Shown: piece after piece, positions 44,701 to 53,249 of the stretch | How positions within the stretch are numbered: position 1 is the first letter of the stretch | Layout of the letters: the number at the start of each line of letters is the position of its first letter | DNA from: Marinisporobacter sp. | GTDB lineage: Bacteria > Bacillota > Clostridia > Peptostreptococcales > Thermotaleaceae | Direction of reading: 5' to 3' | NCBI GenBank assembly: GCA_025210395.1 | Contig: JAOARV010000067.1 | Coordinates: 1 to 64,000 of the forward strand | Length of the DNA: 64,000 bases | Translations under genes and position numbers: made by a program | Notes under the pieces: generated by a model | What the model was told of the DNA's origin: nothing | Seen by the model: the letters and a program-made list of their open reading frames with translations, nothing else | Databases searched by the model: none

Positions 44701-46641
44701 TATCTATATCCAGAAGATTTTCCTACAAACATTGGAAATTCCAAGGATTTAGAAGAATTAAAGAATAATTTTCCTTCTTCTGAAGTACATATTGTTGTGG
44801 GAAGTGATGTGATTTTAAATGCTACAAGCTATCAAAATCCAAAAGAGATAGGTTCTATCCATACTTTCCCTCACATTATTTTTGAAAGAGGTCTTTCATC
44901 ACCTGCTAAGGAGGAACAAACGTCCCTTGCTCCAGCTATAAAAAGAATTGAAGGGAAAGTCAGTATTTTATCTCTTCCACCCCAATATGATGAAATTAGT
45001 TCCATCCAACTACGTAGCTATATAGATGATAATCGAGATATTTCAAGCATTGTTGATCCTTTAGCACAAAAATATATTTATGAAAATGGCTTTTACCGAA
45101 GGGAGCCTGAATACAAAACTCTTCTACAGGGTATGTCTATGAAAATTGATTTTGTCCGTCATATAAATTCAGATCTCATCAATGAATTGTCTGCTAGCTT
45201 TTATAAGGGTGTAGATTTACGTGAAAATTTATTAGATTTTTTCAAAAAACCATCCTCTAAATTATTAATCATAAGAAATATGAATCAAGGTGGGAAAATT
45301 ATAGGATTTTCTGCTCATCATCGAGTAAGACTAAATAGCCTATTCCACGATCTGAAAAATAGCAATGTTTCTGAATATATTCGAGAACACTCTCAAGGAA
45401 GAATTGTCATCATAGATGGTATCTTTTCCCTTCCTTCTAAGGAAAAAGAAAGGATTGAACAAATTTTACTTACAGAAACATTATCCTTTTGCTTATCTAA
45501 GGACTATGAATATGCCATATTTCATAATATGATAGATGGGTATATTTCCCTTTCCTTAGAAGAAATATTAAAATTACAAGGTTTTCAAAAGCTCTCTTTT
45601 AGCCATGAACAAAATCCTGTTTTCGTTGTAAATATGAGTTCTCCCTGTACATTAAATCTAGATATGGAAACCATCATCAAAGAACCATTCAAAAATAATG
45701 AAAAAGTGCTAGAAATCATCCTAAAATCAAGAAAGAAGCTTCAAAAGGCTATTACAAAGCTCTATCCAGGAAATCTTATTTTATCCTTTGATAGAGATGT
45801 ACTGTATGAAACCCTTGTAAAGAAAATTTGTGAAGAAAATAATGTACCAACGATCCCTCTATCACCTCATAAGTTAGGACCTAATATGTGTGTTCCCTTT
45901 GGAATAATCCTCAATAGAACTATTATTCCAAACACTGTAAGTAAATCTTTACACACGGAAAAACTATTTTTACCTCATATGAAGGATTTTTTAATAGGAC
46001 CCTTTCCACATTATACAGACCTTAAAACACAAATTAGAATGCTTCGTTCTTTTAATAGACCCATCATTTTAGTAGATGATATTCTTCATAAAGGTTATCG
46101 TAATAATGTGATTCATCCACTCCTTCATAAGGAAAATATAAAGGTTAAAAAGACAATTGTAGGAATCCTCTCAGCTAGAGGAAAAGAACTAATGGACCAA
46201 CAAGGTAGACAAGTGGATAGTGCTTATTATATTCCAAAACTTAAAGCATGGTTTAATGAAAATTCTATATATCCGTTTTTTGGAGGAGATACGGTATGGC
46301 GTGGTCATACCCCTCAACGAAATTTAGTACCATCCGTAAACTTAATATTACCCTATACATCTCCTTCTTTTATTAAAGATGCTTCAAAGATTTCACAATA
46401 TAATCTTTCAAAAATTTGTATTCAAAATGCAATAGAAATTTCTACAGTTATTGAAAATGAATACCACAAGCTTCATGAAAGAAAATTAACACTCGCATCC
46501 TTAGGAGAAGTATTTATATCTCCACGCTGTCCAGACCATGGTAAAAATATGCAATACGATTTAAGATTTGAACCGTCTCATTATCTACAAAATGATTTAG
46601 AACAATTGAGTCGCCTTGAACAAATCATACTTAATGAATAG
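41725..46641 (+). CDS. HD phosphohydrolase-HEAT-NadD-like-acetyltransferase-like-PRT fusion protein
   Basis: A 1638-residue cytoplasmic protein, starting at ATG 41725 (AAGGAGG). Domains: HD phosphohydrolase at about 180-285 (H184, AGHDIGKYG with H218/D219, H255, H260, D281); HEAT-like helical repeats about 400-925; NadD-like adenylyltransferase 930-1120 (PGTFDPFSLSH at 935-945; VVGSDVILNAT; ISSIQLR at 1091-1097 and ENGFY end); possible GNAT acetyltransferase about 1130-1290 (GKIIGFSAHH, IVIIDGIFSLP); phosphoribosyltransferase-like at about 1320-1560 with PRPP motif IILVDDILHKG (1447-1457). The adenylyltransferase HxGH reads SLSH. It is first of three tightly packed genes. Family function is unknown; NAD-type nucleotide metabolism is inference. 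Confidence 0.82.
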   Translation: MKYSSVIQLYDQLSKKLLDSRWLKELSLDQGFIQKHLTDPSFLENLKYMFHDQNYSCSAVLNLCKKLLNELSKNNVPKDWLFYIYQFTLQKSFPHAVEITLKSELDSCCYLYLEILRMVSEFQKFTKDPTWQSQYPLIFLTQEEINDLENPTEYEHFLTAFNDNYVYEMMKLNHEVAGYNTIDHICGVHYLALFIARQLKKSGIPIDLGRVSGATAGHDIGKYGCTKNEQHRVPYLHYYYTDLWFSNQQIVYIRHIALNHSVWDLELENLSLESLILIYADFRVKNHLDHTGKFSMHIFSLSESFQVILEKLDHVNAAKEKRYRRVYAKLKDFEDYMIHLGIHVNPSPKQIIHIIENKEKKFHYSLMQGKKIVDHVKYLSINHNINLMYSLRNEYSLDAILQLARSEKDWTNLREYLRIFEEYSTYLTQKQKLITLNFLYENLIHPEDDIRKHAAELIGTLIAMFDEVYRKEVPENVTLISPDVTSLELLEKYLKLFIFPDHKIIPKHRRWIGYSLSTMVSSLFKHSKKRNSSELLPQADAYIDLLLTYYDKQYYKNQDIAFYLLETLKNIPLIYDPGHFTIFFKFIFQMLKDENEVLRVAALEATYRLISHIQNNDELIDELSSILTNGKFLSDCTTENFLKIKIAKNLNRPLLTKYTSSFEIHKSKITSMFLSNLKIATEYIVKKVQIEVLLEEALKDPENQGLQTALHFCNLLKISASDGIKTRAGGAILEIAHYLSFEQRNEVAVELLSALELDGYQFTEYIPPFLGQLILMLQPVELDELIDELIEKIKQSSPILSSLLLKTLGIAIANYPKYALLFHEDEESFEKRLMKMLGILLNGLVNYNVRVKQVAFSVIGKEIFGSTYLSFSEKNHIFQFIAKKILTLLTTNQEETLLFLGNAAALHHIYRFISDYIFFKGDYNLFVPEKVAFFPGTFDPFSLSHKQIAKSVRDLGFEVYLSIDEFSWSKQTLPHLLRKNIVNMSIADELNMYLYPEDFPTNIGNSKDLEELKNNFPSSEVHIVVGSDVILNATSYQNPKEIGSIHTFPHIIFERGLSSPAKEEQTSLAPAIKRIEGKVSILSLPPQYDEISSIQLRSYIDDNRDISSIVDPLAQKYIYENGFYRREPEYKTLLQGMSMKIDFVRHINSDLINELSASFYKGVDLRENLLDFFKKPSSKLLIIRNMNQGGKIIGFSAHHRVRLNSLFHDLKNSNVSEYIREHSQGRIVIIDGIFSLPSKEKERIEQILLTETLSFCLSKDYEYAIFHNMIDGYISLSLEEILKLQGFQKLSFSHEQNPVFVVNMSSPCTLNLDMETIIKEPFKNNEKVLEIILKSRKKLQKAITKLYPGNLILSFDRDVLYETLVKKICEENNVPTIPLSPHKLGPNMCVPFGIILNRTIIPNTVSKSLHTEKLFLPHMKDFLIGPFPHYTDLKTQIRMLRSFNRPIILVDDILHKGYRNNVIHPLLHKENIKVKKTIVGILSARGKELMDQQGRQVDSAYYIPKLKAWFNENSIYPFFGGDTVWRGHTPQRNLVPSVNLILPYTSPSFIKDASKISQYNLSKICIQNAIEISTVIENEYHKLHERKLTLASLGEVFISPRCPDHGKNMQYDLRFEPSHYLQNDLEQLSRLEQIILNE

Positions 46642-46651
46642 GAGGAAGCTT

Positions 46652-47893
46652 ATGTTTTATTATGAATTAGAAAATAAAATATGTATCTCTCAAAAACAAT
46701 ATCCGTCTATGGACGAAATATCTGAAAACAAAGCAAAAGAAAGCAAAGGAACCATTTATTTACTCCATGAAATAGACCCTGAAATTTCTCGTAGAAGTTT
46801 TTCTGTAACAGACCCCTCCCTTGCATTTTTAGAAAAAGAAGGGATTGAACTCTTACAAAAATCAGAATCTAAAAGAGTATACCCTGATTGGTTACTCTCA
46901 CGGATCTATAAAGGAGATGTAAGGGGAATCAATACAGCTTATCCCACTTGGGAGAATGCTTTAAATTATACTTCCCCTCAGAAATGGAAAATCCATATTA
47001 CTGGTATGGGAGATGTAGGCGGAACCCTTGTAACAGGTCTTCGTTTATTGGGAGGAGAAAAAATTTCTGAAATCGGTATTTATGATAAAAATGAGCATCA
47101 CCTAAACCGTTGGGAACAAGAAATCAATCAAATTCTTTCCCCCATCCCTGATAAAAGACATCCTGAAATATCTATTCTCTCTGAGGATGAAATCTTTGAT
47201 TGCGATTTATTTATCTTTTGTATTTCTGTAGGTGTTCCCCCTATTGGAAAAGAAAAAAAAGATGTTCGAATTGCTCAATTTGAGGGAAATAAAAAAATCG
47301 TAAAAGCTTATGCAAAAATGGCACGAGAAAAGAATTTTAAAGGAATCTTTGCAGTTGTTTCAGACCCAGTAGATTTATTGTGTAAAACAGCTTTCTTAGA
47401 AAGCAATAAAGATGATGATGGTTCTTTAGACTTCAAAGGATTAGCTGCTGATCAAATAAGGGGGTATGGTCTTGGTGTGATGAATGCTCGTGCAGCTTAT
47501 TATGCCAATAAAGATCCTCATCTAAATCATTACTTAAAGGAAGGAAGAGCTTTTGGTCCTCATGGTGAAGGACTTATTATTGCAAATAGTATTGAAAACT
47601 ATCATGAAGAATGGTCCAAAGAGCTTACAGCAAAAGCTAAAACTGCAAATTTAAAGGTTCGCTCTACTGGATTTAAACCATATATTGCACCAGCTCTATC
47701 TTCTGGTAGTTTATCCATCCTTGCCACAATCACGGGGGATTGGCATTATAGTGCAAGCTTTATGGGCGGTGTCTTTATGGGTGCTAAAAATAGAAATACA
47801 CCTACGGGAATAGAATTAGAAAGATTAGCTTTACCAAGCAGTCTAGTAAATAAATTAGAAAATACCTTTAAGCTTCTAAGGAGCTTTCTATGA
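46652..47893 (+). CDS. Malate/lactate dehydrogenase-like protein
   Basis: A 413-residue protein with an extra N-terminal region of about 110 residues before a Rossmann domain of the LDH/MDH type: KIHITGMGDVGGTLVTGLRLLG (glycine loop 118-124), FCISVGVPPIGK, VVSDPVDLLCK (236-245), GYGLGVMNARAAYYAN and FGPHGEGLIIANS holding the putative catalytic histidine (304). The usual LDxxR is replaced by GVMNARAA and the mobile-loop arginines (GVPRKPGMxR) are changed, so the substrate or activity may differ. ATG 46652 follows TAGGAGGAAG, 10 bases after the first gene. Named for fold, not reaction. Confidence 0.78.
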   Translation: MFYYELENKICISQKQYPSMDEISENKAKESKGTIYLLHEIDPEISRRSFSVTDPSLAFLEKEGIELLQKSESKRVYPDWLLSRIYKGDVRGINTAYPTWENALNYTSPQKWKIHITGMGDVGGTLVTGLRLLGGEKISEIGIYDKNEHHLNRWEQEINQILSPIPDKRHPEISILSEDEIFDCDLFIFCISVGVPPIGKEKKDVRIAQFEGNKKIVKAYAKMAREKNFKGIFAVVSDPVDLLCKTAFLESNKDDDGSLDFKGLAADQIRGYGLGVMNARAAYYANKDPHLNHYLKEGRAFGPHGEGLIIANSIENYHEEWSKELTAKAKTANLKVRSTGFKPYIAPALSSGSLSILATITGDWHYSASFMGGVFMGAKNRNTPTGIELERLALPSSLVNKLENTFKLLRSFL

Positions 47894-48936
47894 AGCTACA
47901 TGTGATTATTCCCGGGGAAATATCTAGCACCCTTTCTAAGATGATTGAAGCTTCAACAAAACATTTAGACACAATCACCATAAAAAAAACTGATGCTCTT
48001 CCTAATTTAAAAAATAAAAAAATCCTCTTTGTTGTTCAGCTTAATGAATTAGGTCAAAATCATGCTTTCTTTGAAATGCTTTTAAATCTATATCAGGAAG
48101 GAATAGACACTCTCTTAGGTTCATCTGCTGGATTGATCATTCACAGCCCAAATGAACTACATACGAAGAGTACAGCACGAAACATTATTTTCTTAGCTAA
48201 TCAATTAGGATGTCGTTTTATGGGGCATCCTATGATTGAAGCAACAGGAAATTTTAATAACTTTAAAACATGGCAAAAAATTTATGACTTATCCTTAGAA
48301 GAGATTTGTCATAAGCTCTGTAAACAATTAGTTGATCGTTTGATGAATGACCATCCTTTATTCATTCACAAACCTAAAATTTTAGCACTACATTCTAGTT
48401 CCTATAAAACATCTAATACCCTTATGCTTTGGAATATGGTAAAAAAACATCTTTCTCCTTACCCTATAAAGGAATTGCATGTTGAAAACGGAACCGTAAA
48501 AGATTGCATTGGTTGTTCTTTTAAAACTTGTTTACATTATAGTAAACAAAGTAGTTGTTTTTATGGTGGCTTTATGGTAGAAGAAGTATTGCCTTCTATT
48601 GAGGAAGCAGATGGAATTATATGGCTATGTCCAAATTATAACGATGCTGTTTCAGCAAATTTGATGGCTGTCATTAATCGGTTAACATCCCTTTACAGGA
48701 AAACACCCCTTTATGATAAATCCCTTTTCTCAGTGATTGTCTCTGGAAATTCGGGTAGTGATTCTGTTGCTAAACAGCTTATTGATGCTTTGAATATCAA
48801 TAAAGGCTTTAGACTTCCACCCTATTTTGCTTTAATGGCTACAGCAAATGATCCAAAAACTGTACAATACATACCAGAAATTGAAGAAAAGGCAAAAATT
48901 TTTGCTCGAAATATTTTACATGAAACAAAAGAATAA
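47890..48936 (+). CDS. Flavodoxin-like NAD(P)H-dependent reductase family protein
   Basis: A 348-residue two-part protein. Residues 1-155 are an unrecognised alpha/beta domain (LLGSSAGLIIHSPNE; GHPMIEATGNF) of shikimate dehydrogenase or flavodoxin-like look; the C-terminal half (about 165-345) has KILALHSSSYKTSNTLMLW, DCIGCSFKTCLHYSKQSSCF with four cysteines, and ADGIIWLCPNYNDAVSANLMAVINRL, as in FMN reductases. Its ATG overlaps the dehydrogenase stop by four bases (ATGA), so the two are coupled. A redox partner for the upstream enzyme is plausible. Confidence 0.75.
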   Translation: MKLHVIIPGEISSTLSKMIEASTKHLDTITIKKTDALPNLKNKKILFVVQLNELGQNHAFFEMLLNLYQEGIDTLLGSSAGLIIHSPNELHTKSTARNIIFLANQLGCRFMGHPMIEATGNFNNFKTWQKIYDLSLEEICHKLCKQLVDRLMNDHPLFIHKPKILALHSSSYKTSNTLMLWNMVKKHLSPYPIKELHVENGTVKDCIGCSFKTCLHYSKQSSCFYGGFMVEEVLPSIEEADGIIWLCPNYNDAVSANLMAVINRLTSLYRKTPLYDKSLFSVIVSGNSGSDSVAKQLIDALNINKGFRLPPYFALMATANDPKTVQYIPEIEEKAKIFARNILHETKE

Positions 48937-48938
48937 CA

Positions 48939-48963
48939 AAGACTGCCACAAAATGGCAGTCTT
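48939..48963. terminator. Terminator between the multidomain operon and panF
   Basis: AAGACTGCCA and TGGCAGTCTT arms; T-rich on the plus strand (CTTCTTTAAA) and on the minus strand (TTTGTTATTC). It serves the convergent operons. Confidence 0.85.
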
Positions 48964-48965
48964 CT

Positions 48966-50456
48966 TTAAATTCCCCAGAAATTTTTGATAATTTCCTTGG
49001 ATGGCTTCTTTGTGCTTACACTTACAATAAAAAATGCAATTAGGGATAAAACAAGTGGTAATCCAATAGTATGCATCCCTAAGGGTCTTGGCCATACCTT
49101 ACTAAATAAAATATAAGTGCCTACTCCTGTTATAATAGATGCAAAAGCTCCTGGTGCATTTGCCCTCTTCCAATATAAACCTAATATAATGGGCCATAAA
49201 AAAGTTGAAATCAATCCTGCATTGGCATAAAGATTTAACCAAACCATAATAGGAGGTGGATTAAATGCAGTCATAAATACTAAAGCTCCCACAATAAGCG
49301 TACTTGCAAAACTAATTCTGGCAGTTTTTCTTCCGTCTTTTTTAATACTAGGATTCATATAATTTGCATATAAGTCATTTACAATAGCCCCTACTACAAT
49401 CAATAACTGAGAATCTACTGTTGACATAACAGCAGCTAATGGTCCTGCTAAAATAATTCCTGCAATCCATGCTGGAAATAATTTTGTTGTGATCGTTGGA
49501 ATTACTAAATCTCCTGATTCAATTCCAGGAACTACAACAATCCCAAAAGCACCGATTAAATGCATCCCTAATATTAATATGATAGAAACAACTGTCCCAT
49601 AGATAATCCCTTGTTTTAAACTCTTACTATCTTTATAGCTCATAGCACGCATTCCTACACTTGGTAGTCCTACAACAGCAAAGCCTACTAAAATCCAAAA
49701 AGATGTGACCCACGCCTTTGTAGCAAAACCTTCTTTGATGCTATAGGGCGTAATCAGTCCCGGATTAATCTCATACATCTTTTGAATAATATTCGATAAT
49801 CCTCCTCCCGCATGGATAGTTGCTATAAAAAGTGCGATGGTTCCAATAGTCATGATCACTCCTTGTAGTGTATCCGTTAAGGCTACTGCACGAAAGCCTC
49901 CTATTGTGGTATAAATCAAAACAGTTATTGCAAAAAATATAAGGGCTATCTTATATGGAATACCTACAGAGCCTTCAATCAATCTAGCTGCACCAATCCA
50001 CTGAGCTCCCATTGCTGCAATGAAAAATGCAACAATAGAAATAGAACAAAGAATGACTAACGCATCGTTTTTATATCTTTCCCTAATAAAATCTGTAATG
50101 GTTACCGCATTAATTTTTCTAGCTACAATAGCAAATTTTTTCCCTAAAACTGCAAGGGTAAAATAGCCTGTAGGCATCTGGGTCATAGCTAGAAAAACCC
50201 AAGCCATTCCAAAAGTATAAGCAGCTCCAGGACCTCCTATAAAACTTCCTGCACTTAGATATGTAGTAACTAGCGTCATGGCTAGTACAAATCCTCCAAG
50301 ATCTCTCCCACCTGCTAGATATTCTGATAAAAATCCATTATGACCTTCATCTTTTTGAGCACGGCTTACAAATCGCATGCTATAAAAACCTATTAAAAAT
50401 ACACCTAAAAAATAAAGTATTAATGGAATCAAAACATTCCAATGCATATTTGTCAT
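48966..50456 (-). CDS. panF: Sodium/pantothenate symporter PanF
   Basis: A 496-residue sodium:solute symporter with about 13 helices. The hallmark SSF segment RDLGGFVLAMTLVTTYLSAGSFIGGPGAAYTFGMAW and FRAVALTDTLQGVIM match PanF, which imports pantothenate with sodium. The adjacent yhdT gene, as in E. coli yhdT-panF, supports the call. ATG 50456 follows AGAGGTG; an in-frame GTG four codons upstream overlaps that SD. It lies 17 bases after yhdT. Confidence 0.9.
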   Translation of the reverse strand: MTNMHWNVLIPLILYFLGVFLIGFYSMRFVSRAQKDEGHNGFLSEYLAGGRDLGGFVLAMTLVTTYLSAGSFIGGPGAAYTFGMAWVFLAMTQMPTGYFTLAVLGKKFAIVARKINAVTITDFIRERYKNDALVILCSISIVAFFIAAMGAQWIGAARLIEGSVGIPYKIALIFFAITVLIYTTIGGFRAVALTDTLQGVIMTIGTIALFIATIHAGGGLSNIIQKMYEINPGLITPYSIKEGFATKAWVTSFWILVGFAVVGLPSVGMRAMSYKDSKSLKQGIIYGTVVSIILILGMHLIGAFGIVVVPGIESGDLVIPTITTKLFPAWIAGIILAGPLAAVMSTVDSQLLIVVGAIVNDLYANYMNPSIKKDGRKTARISFASTLIVGALVFMTAFNPPPIMVWLNLYANAGLISTFLWPIILGLYWKRANAPGAFASIITGVGTYILFSKVWPRPLGMHTIGLPLVLSLIAFFIVSVSTKKPSKEIIKNFWGI

Positions 50457-50473
50457 GTATAAGTTCACCTCTT

Positions 50474-50776
50474 CTATATTTTATCCTCATCCTGTAAATC
50501 TATTTTGTCTAATGGCATATCTTTAAAAAATTTACTTACCATAATAATTGCTAAACTCGAAAAAAGTATCCCTCCTACAATACAGCTCATAAAAAACCAC
50601 ATGGGAAGTCCCATTATATAAGTATACTCTTCTGGTGCTTGTGAGCCTAATCCATACCCAAAAGCATACCACCATATGAGATTTAAAATTCCTAAACCGA
50701 TACCCATTAAAGCTTCTTTATTGCATTGCTTATAGCGAGGATCTTCTATAAATTCTTCTTTTTTATGATCATTCAT
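50474..50776 (-). CDS. yhdT: YhdT family membrane protein (DUF997)
   Basis: A 100-residue protein with two membrane helices (about 23-44 and 58-84) and the YhdT pattern: RYKQCNKEALMGIGLGILNLIWWYAFGYGLG and GLPMWFFMSCIVGGILFS. It is typically co-encoded with panF and presumably assists the transporter, although no function is proven. SD GGAGGTT; first of two genes. Confidence 0.88.
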   Translation of the reverse strand: MNDHKKEEFIEDPRYKQCNKEALMGIGLGILNLIWWYAFGYGLGSQAPEEYTYIMGLPMWFFMSCIVGGILFSSLAIIMVSKFFKDMPLDKIDLQDEDKI

Positions 50777-50988
50777 AACCCAACCTCCTTTTCTCTTATT
50801 TTCATCATTTTAAGACATTTCTATCTATTTTTTTCATAATCCCTTTCTATAATATAGGGGCGATAGATTCCTGTCAAATATTTTTTAAAGAACCTTCTTA
50901 TATAAACTATTATTGCTACTTTTTAAAAGTTTTACTTAGGAATATTAAAAAAATTCATTTATCAAACACCCATGTCTCAAAAAGAAAA

Positions 50989-51012
50989 ATGCTAACAAAT
51001 TTATGTCAGCAT
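50989..51012 (-). terminator. Terminator of ndk
   Basis: ATGCTGACA and TGTTAGCAT arms (one G-U pair) followed by TTTTTCTTTTTG on the minus strand. Confidence 0.8.
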
Positions 51013-51019
51013 CTATTTT

Positions 51020-51418
51020 TTATGAAAACCAAATTCTGATTTCCCTCTCAGCAGATTCTTTCGCATCAGAAGCATGTACGATATTTTCAGTTGTCTTATT
51101 TGCAAAATCTCCTCTTATTGTTCCCATATCTGCATCTAAAGGATTTGTACTTCCATGCATTTTTCTAATCAATTGTATTACGTTGTTCCCTTCAAGAACC
51201 ATCACCAATACTTTTCCTCTCATCATATAATTCATCAAATCCTCATAAAAGGACTTTCCCTTATGTTCAGCATAATGTTTTTCTAAAAGTTCTCTATCTG
51301 CTTTAGCCATTTTGCATGCTACTATTTTTAATCCTTTCTTTTCATATCTACTAATAATCTCCCCTATCAAACCTCTTTCCACTCCATCAGGCTTTATAAT
51401 AACTAATGTTTTTTCCAA
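51020..51418 (-). CDS. ndk: Nucleoside-diphosphate kinase
   Basis: A 132-residue enzyme balancing nucleoside triphosphates by phosphate transfer via a phosphohistidine. [37 protein letters not shown] and the active-site [20 protein letters not shown] are seen, with VHASD in place of the more usual VHGSD. The histidine is intact. SD AGGAGGAAG. Confidence 0.96.
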   Translation of the reverse strand: MEKTLVIIKPDGVERGLIGEIISRYEKKGLKIVACKMAKADRELLEKHYAEHKGKSFYEDLMNYMMRGKVLVMVLEGNNVIQLIRKMHGSTNPLDADMGTIRGDFANKTTENIVHASDAKESAEREIRIWFS

Positions 51419-51497
51419 TATTCTTCCTCCTTTTCCTTTTTATATTTAATACCCTATTTACTTTTCTTTAAATATTTTTCATCTTAAAAGCATAAAA

Positions 51498-51549
51498 AAT
51501 ACACCTTCAACTTCATCGTAATTTATACAACAAAATTTAAGGTGTATTT
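51498..51549. repeat. Inverted repeat upstream of ndk
   Basis: AAATACACCTT and AAGGTGTATTT (11-bp perfect arms, 30-base spacer), followed by a smaller ATTCG...CGAAT repeat at about 51553-51571. It may terminate the lipase-like gene (stop 51631) or regulate ndk. Confidence 0.5.
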
Positions 51550-51630
51550 AACATTCGTATAAAAAACGAATCTATACAACCAATATAAGCGAAAACTATC
51601 CCCGTCAATTCAGGAAATTAAAAGATACTT

Positions 51631-52275
51631 CTATATGAACTTCCCGGTCTTAATAAAATGATCTATTACTCTTGCTGTTTCCCACTTATAATGTATTTCT
51701 TTATGTCCATATGGTAAAACAACAAAATCTTTTAATCCAGAAAATTTTACAGATTTAACGGTAACCCTTCCATCATTTTCATTTCTTAATAACTTCCCTA
51801 AAAACAAGTTGCTTCTATTTCCTGCTATTGCACCTATTTCAATTTCATGGCTATTTTCTAATTTTAATGTTTTTACCTCTTCACATTGCAGTGATTTTAA
51901 AGTTTTAAAAATATTAATAAATGTTTTGGACATTTTTCCAGCCAGATCTGCTAATTCACTACCCTTATTTGGAGTAGCCACTAGCACACACCTGTTAATT
52001 TTATTGATATGTTTAGAAGTTGATAATAAACATCTTATAACTAATCCCCCTGTACTATGTCCAACAATATTTATTTTTTCATTGTTCTTTAACTCCTTAA
52101 TAATTTTGTGAATGATTTCTTCTAATACAAGAGCAGCATATTCAATTTCTTTATAAGTAAGTGGTAAATCAACTAAAATTCCTTCATAACCCATTTTTTC
52201 TAAATTCTTTTTCAATACTTTCATATCATTAGAATTTTTATTGTAACCATGGACTAAAACAACTTTTTGCTTCAT
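51631..52275 (-). CDS. Alpha/beta hydrolase, lipase/PGAP1-like
   Basis: A 214-residue esterase-type protein. VVLVHGYNKNSNDMKVLKK gives the oxyanion region, NIVGHSTGGLVIRCLL the nucleophile elbow GHSTG, LVATPNKGSELADL the second core motif typical of EstA/PGAP1-like lipases, and a C-terminal LPYGHKEI provides the catalytic histidine; the acidic member is likely in ENDGRVTVKS. There is no signal peptide. Substrate unknown. SD: AGGTGATTTAG. Confidence 0.85.
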   Translation of the reverse strand: MKQKVVLVHGYNKNSNDMKVLKKNLEKMGYEGILVDLPLTYKEIEYAALVLEEIIHKIIKELKNNEKINIVGHSTGGLVIRCLLSTSKHINKINRCVLVATPNKGSELADLAGKMSKTFINIFKTLKSLQCEEVKTLKLENSHEIEIGAIAGNRSNLFLGKLLRNENDGRVTVKSVKFSGLKDFVVLPYGHKEIHYKWETARVIDHFIKTGKFI

Positions 52276-52366
52276 CTAAATCACCTATTATCATCAGTCA
52301 TGATAAAATTCAATCTTTATCATAACTCAAATAAATAACAAAACCTTAATAAACGTTAAAACCAAT

Positions 52367-53095
52367 CTACTCCTCCGGCATATCCCAGTTATGATAAATC
52401 TGTTGCACGTCATCATCATCTTCAAGCATATCAATCAGCTTGTTCATAGATTTGATTGGACCTTCCTCTTCAAGATTTACCATAGTTTGAGGAATCATGT
52501 TTACATCTGCTTCTAGGAATTCATATCCTTTTTCAGCGAGTGCATTTTTCACTTCATAGAAATCTTCTGGTGCTGATAACACTTCAAAAACTTCTTCATC
52601 ATCTGTGATGAAATCTTCAGCTCCAGCTTCTAGTGCTGCTTCCATTAGTTCATCCTCATCGTAATTCTCTTTCTTTTCAATAAGGATTTGTCCTTTTCTA
52701 TCAAACATATACCCTACACAACCTGGTGTTCCTAAATTTCCATTATTTTTATCAAAATAATATCTAATATTGCTACCTGTTCTATTTCTATTATCTGTAA
52801 GCACTTCTACAATAACAGCTGTACCATTTGGTCCATATCCTTCATAGGTAATTCTTTCAAAGTTATCTCCATCTGTTCCACCTGCACCTTTTTTAACAGC
52901 TCTATTGATATTGTCATTTGGCATATTGATAGATTTGGCTTTATCTATTGCATTTTTAAGTGCTGCATTATATTCTGGATCTGCTCCACCTTCTCTAGCT
53001 GCAACAATAATCAGCCTTGCATACTTTGTAAATATTTGAGCTCTTTTCGCATCTTGTTTATTTTTTCTGTTAGCAATGGTTCCGTGTCTACCCAT
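52367..53095 (-). CDS. YebC/PmpR family protein
   Basis: A 242-residue YebC/TACO1-family protein. [74 protein letters not shown] and the acidic C-terminus are as in the family. Members were described as transcriptional regulators, and several now help ribosomes translate proline-rich stretches. ATG 53095 (SD AAGGAGTG) is preferred to the codon four residues earlier. Confidence 0.94.
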   Translation of the reverse strand: MGRHGTIANRKNKQDAKRAQIFTKYARLIIVAAREGGADPEYNAALKNAIDKAKSINMPNDNINRAVKKGAGGTDGDNFERITYEGYGPNGTAVIVEVLTDNRNRTGSNIRYYFDKNNGNLGTPGCVGYMFDRKGQILIEKKENYDEDELMEAALEAGAEDFITDDEEVFEVLSAPEDFYEVKNALAEKGYEFLEADVNMIPQTMVNLEEEGPIKSMNKLIDMLEDDDDVQQIYHNWDMPEE

Positions 53096-53192
53096 CTTTT
53101 TTATCACTCCTTAATCCTTCTACGCAATGTACAAACCTAATTCTATCATAAAATGAAATTTAAGTAAATAAATCGCAAACGCTCCTATTCAA

Positions 53193-53220
53193 AAGAGAAT
53201 CCTTATTTTAGGATTCTCTT
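53193..53220 (-). terminator. Terminator of the TAXI-TRAP operon
   Basis: AAGAGAATCC and GGATTCTCTT arms, extended by CCT/AGG in the loop, just downstream of the permease stop and before the YebC SD region; T-rich on the minus strand. Confidence 0.75.
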
Positions 53221-53249
53221 CAATAGATCAATATTTTATTTTTTCTGAT

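Noticed and set aside
51498-51549. Definite terminator of the lipase-like gene
   Set aside because: The long loop and lack of a T run make it only a possible structure.
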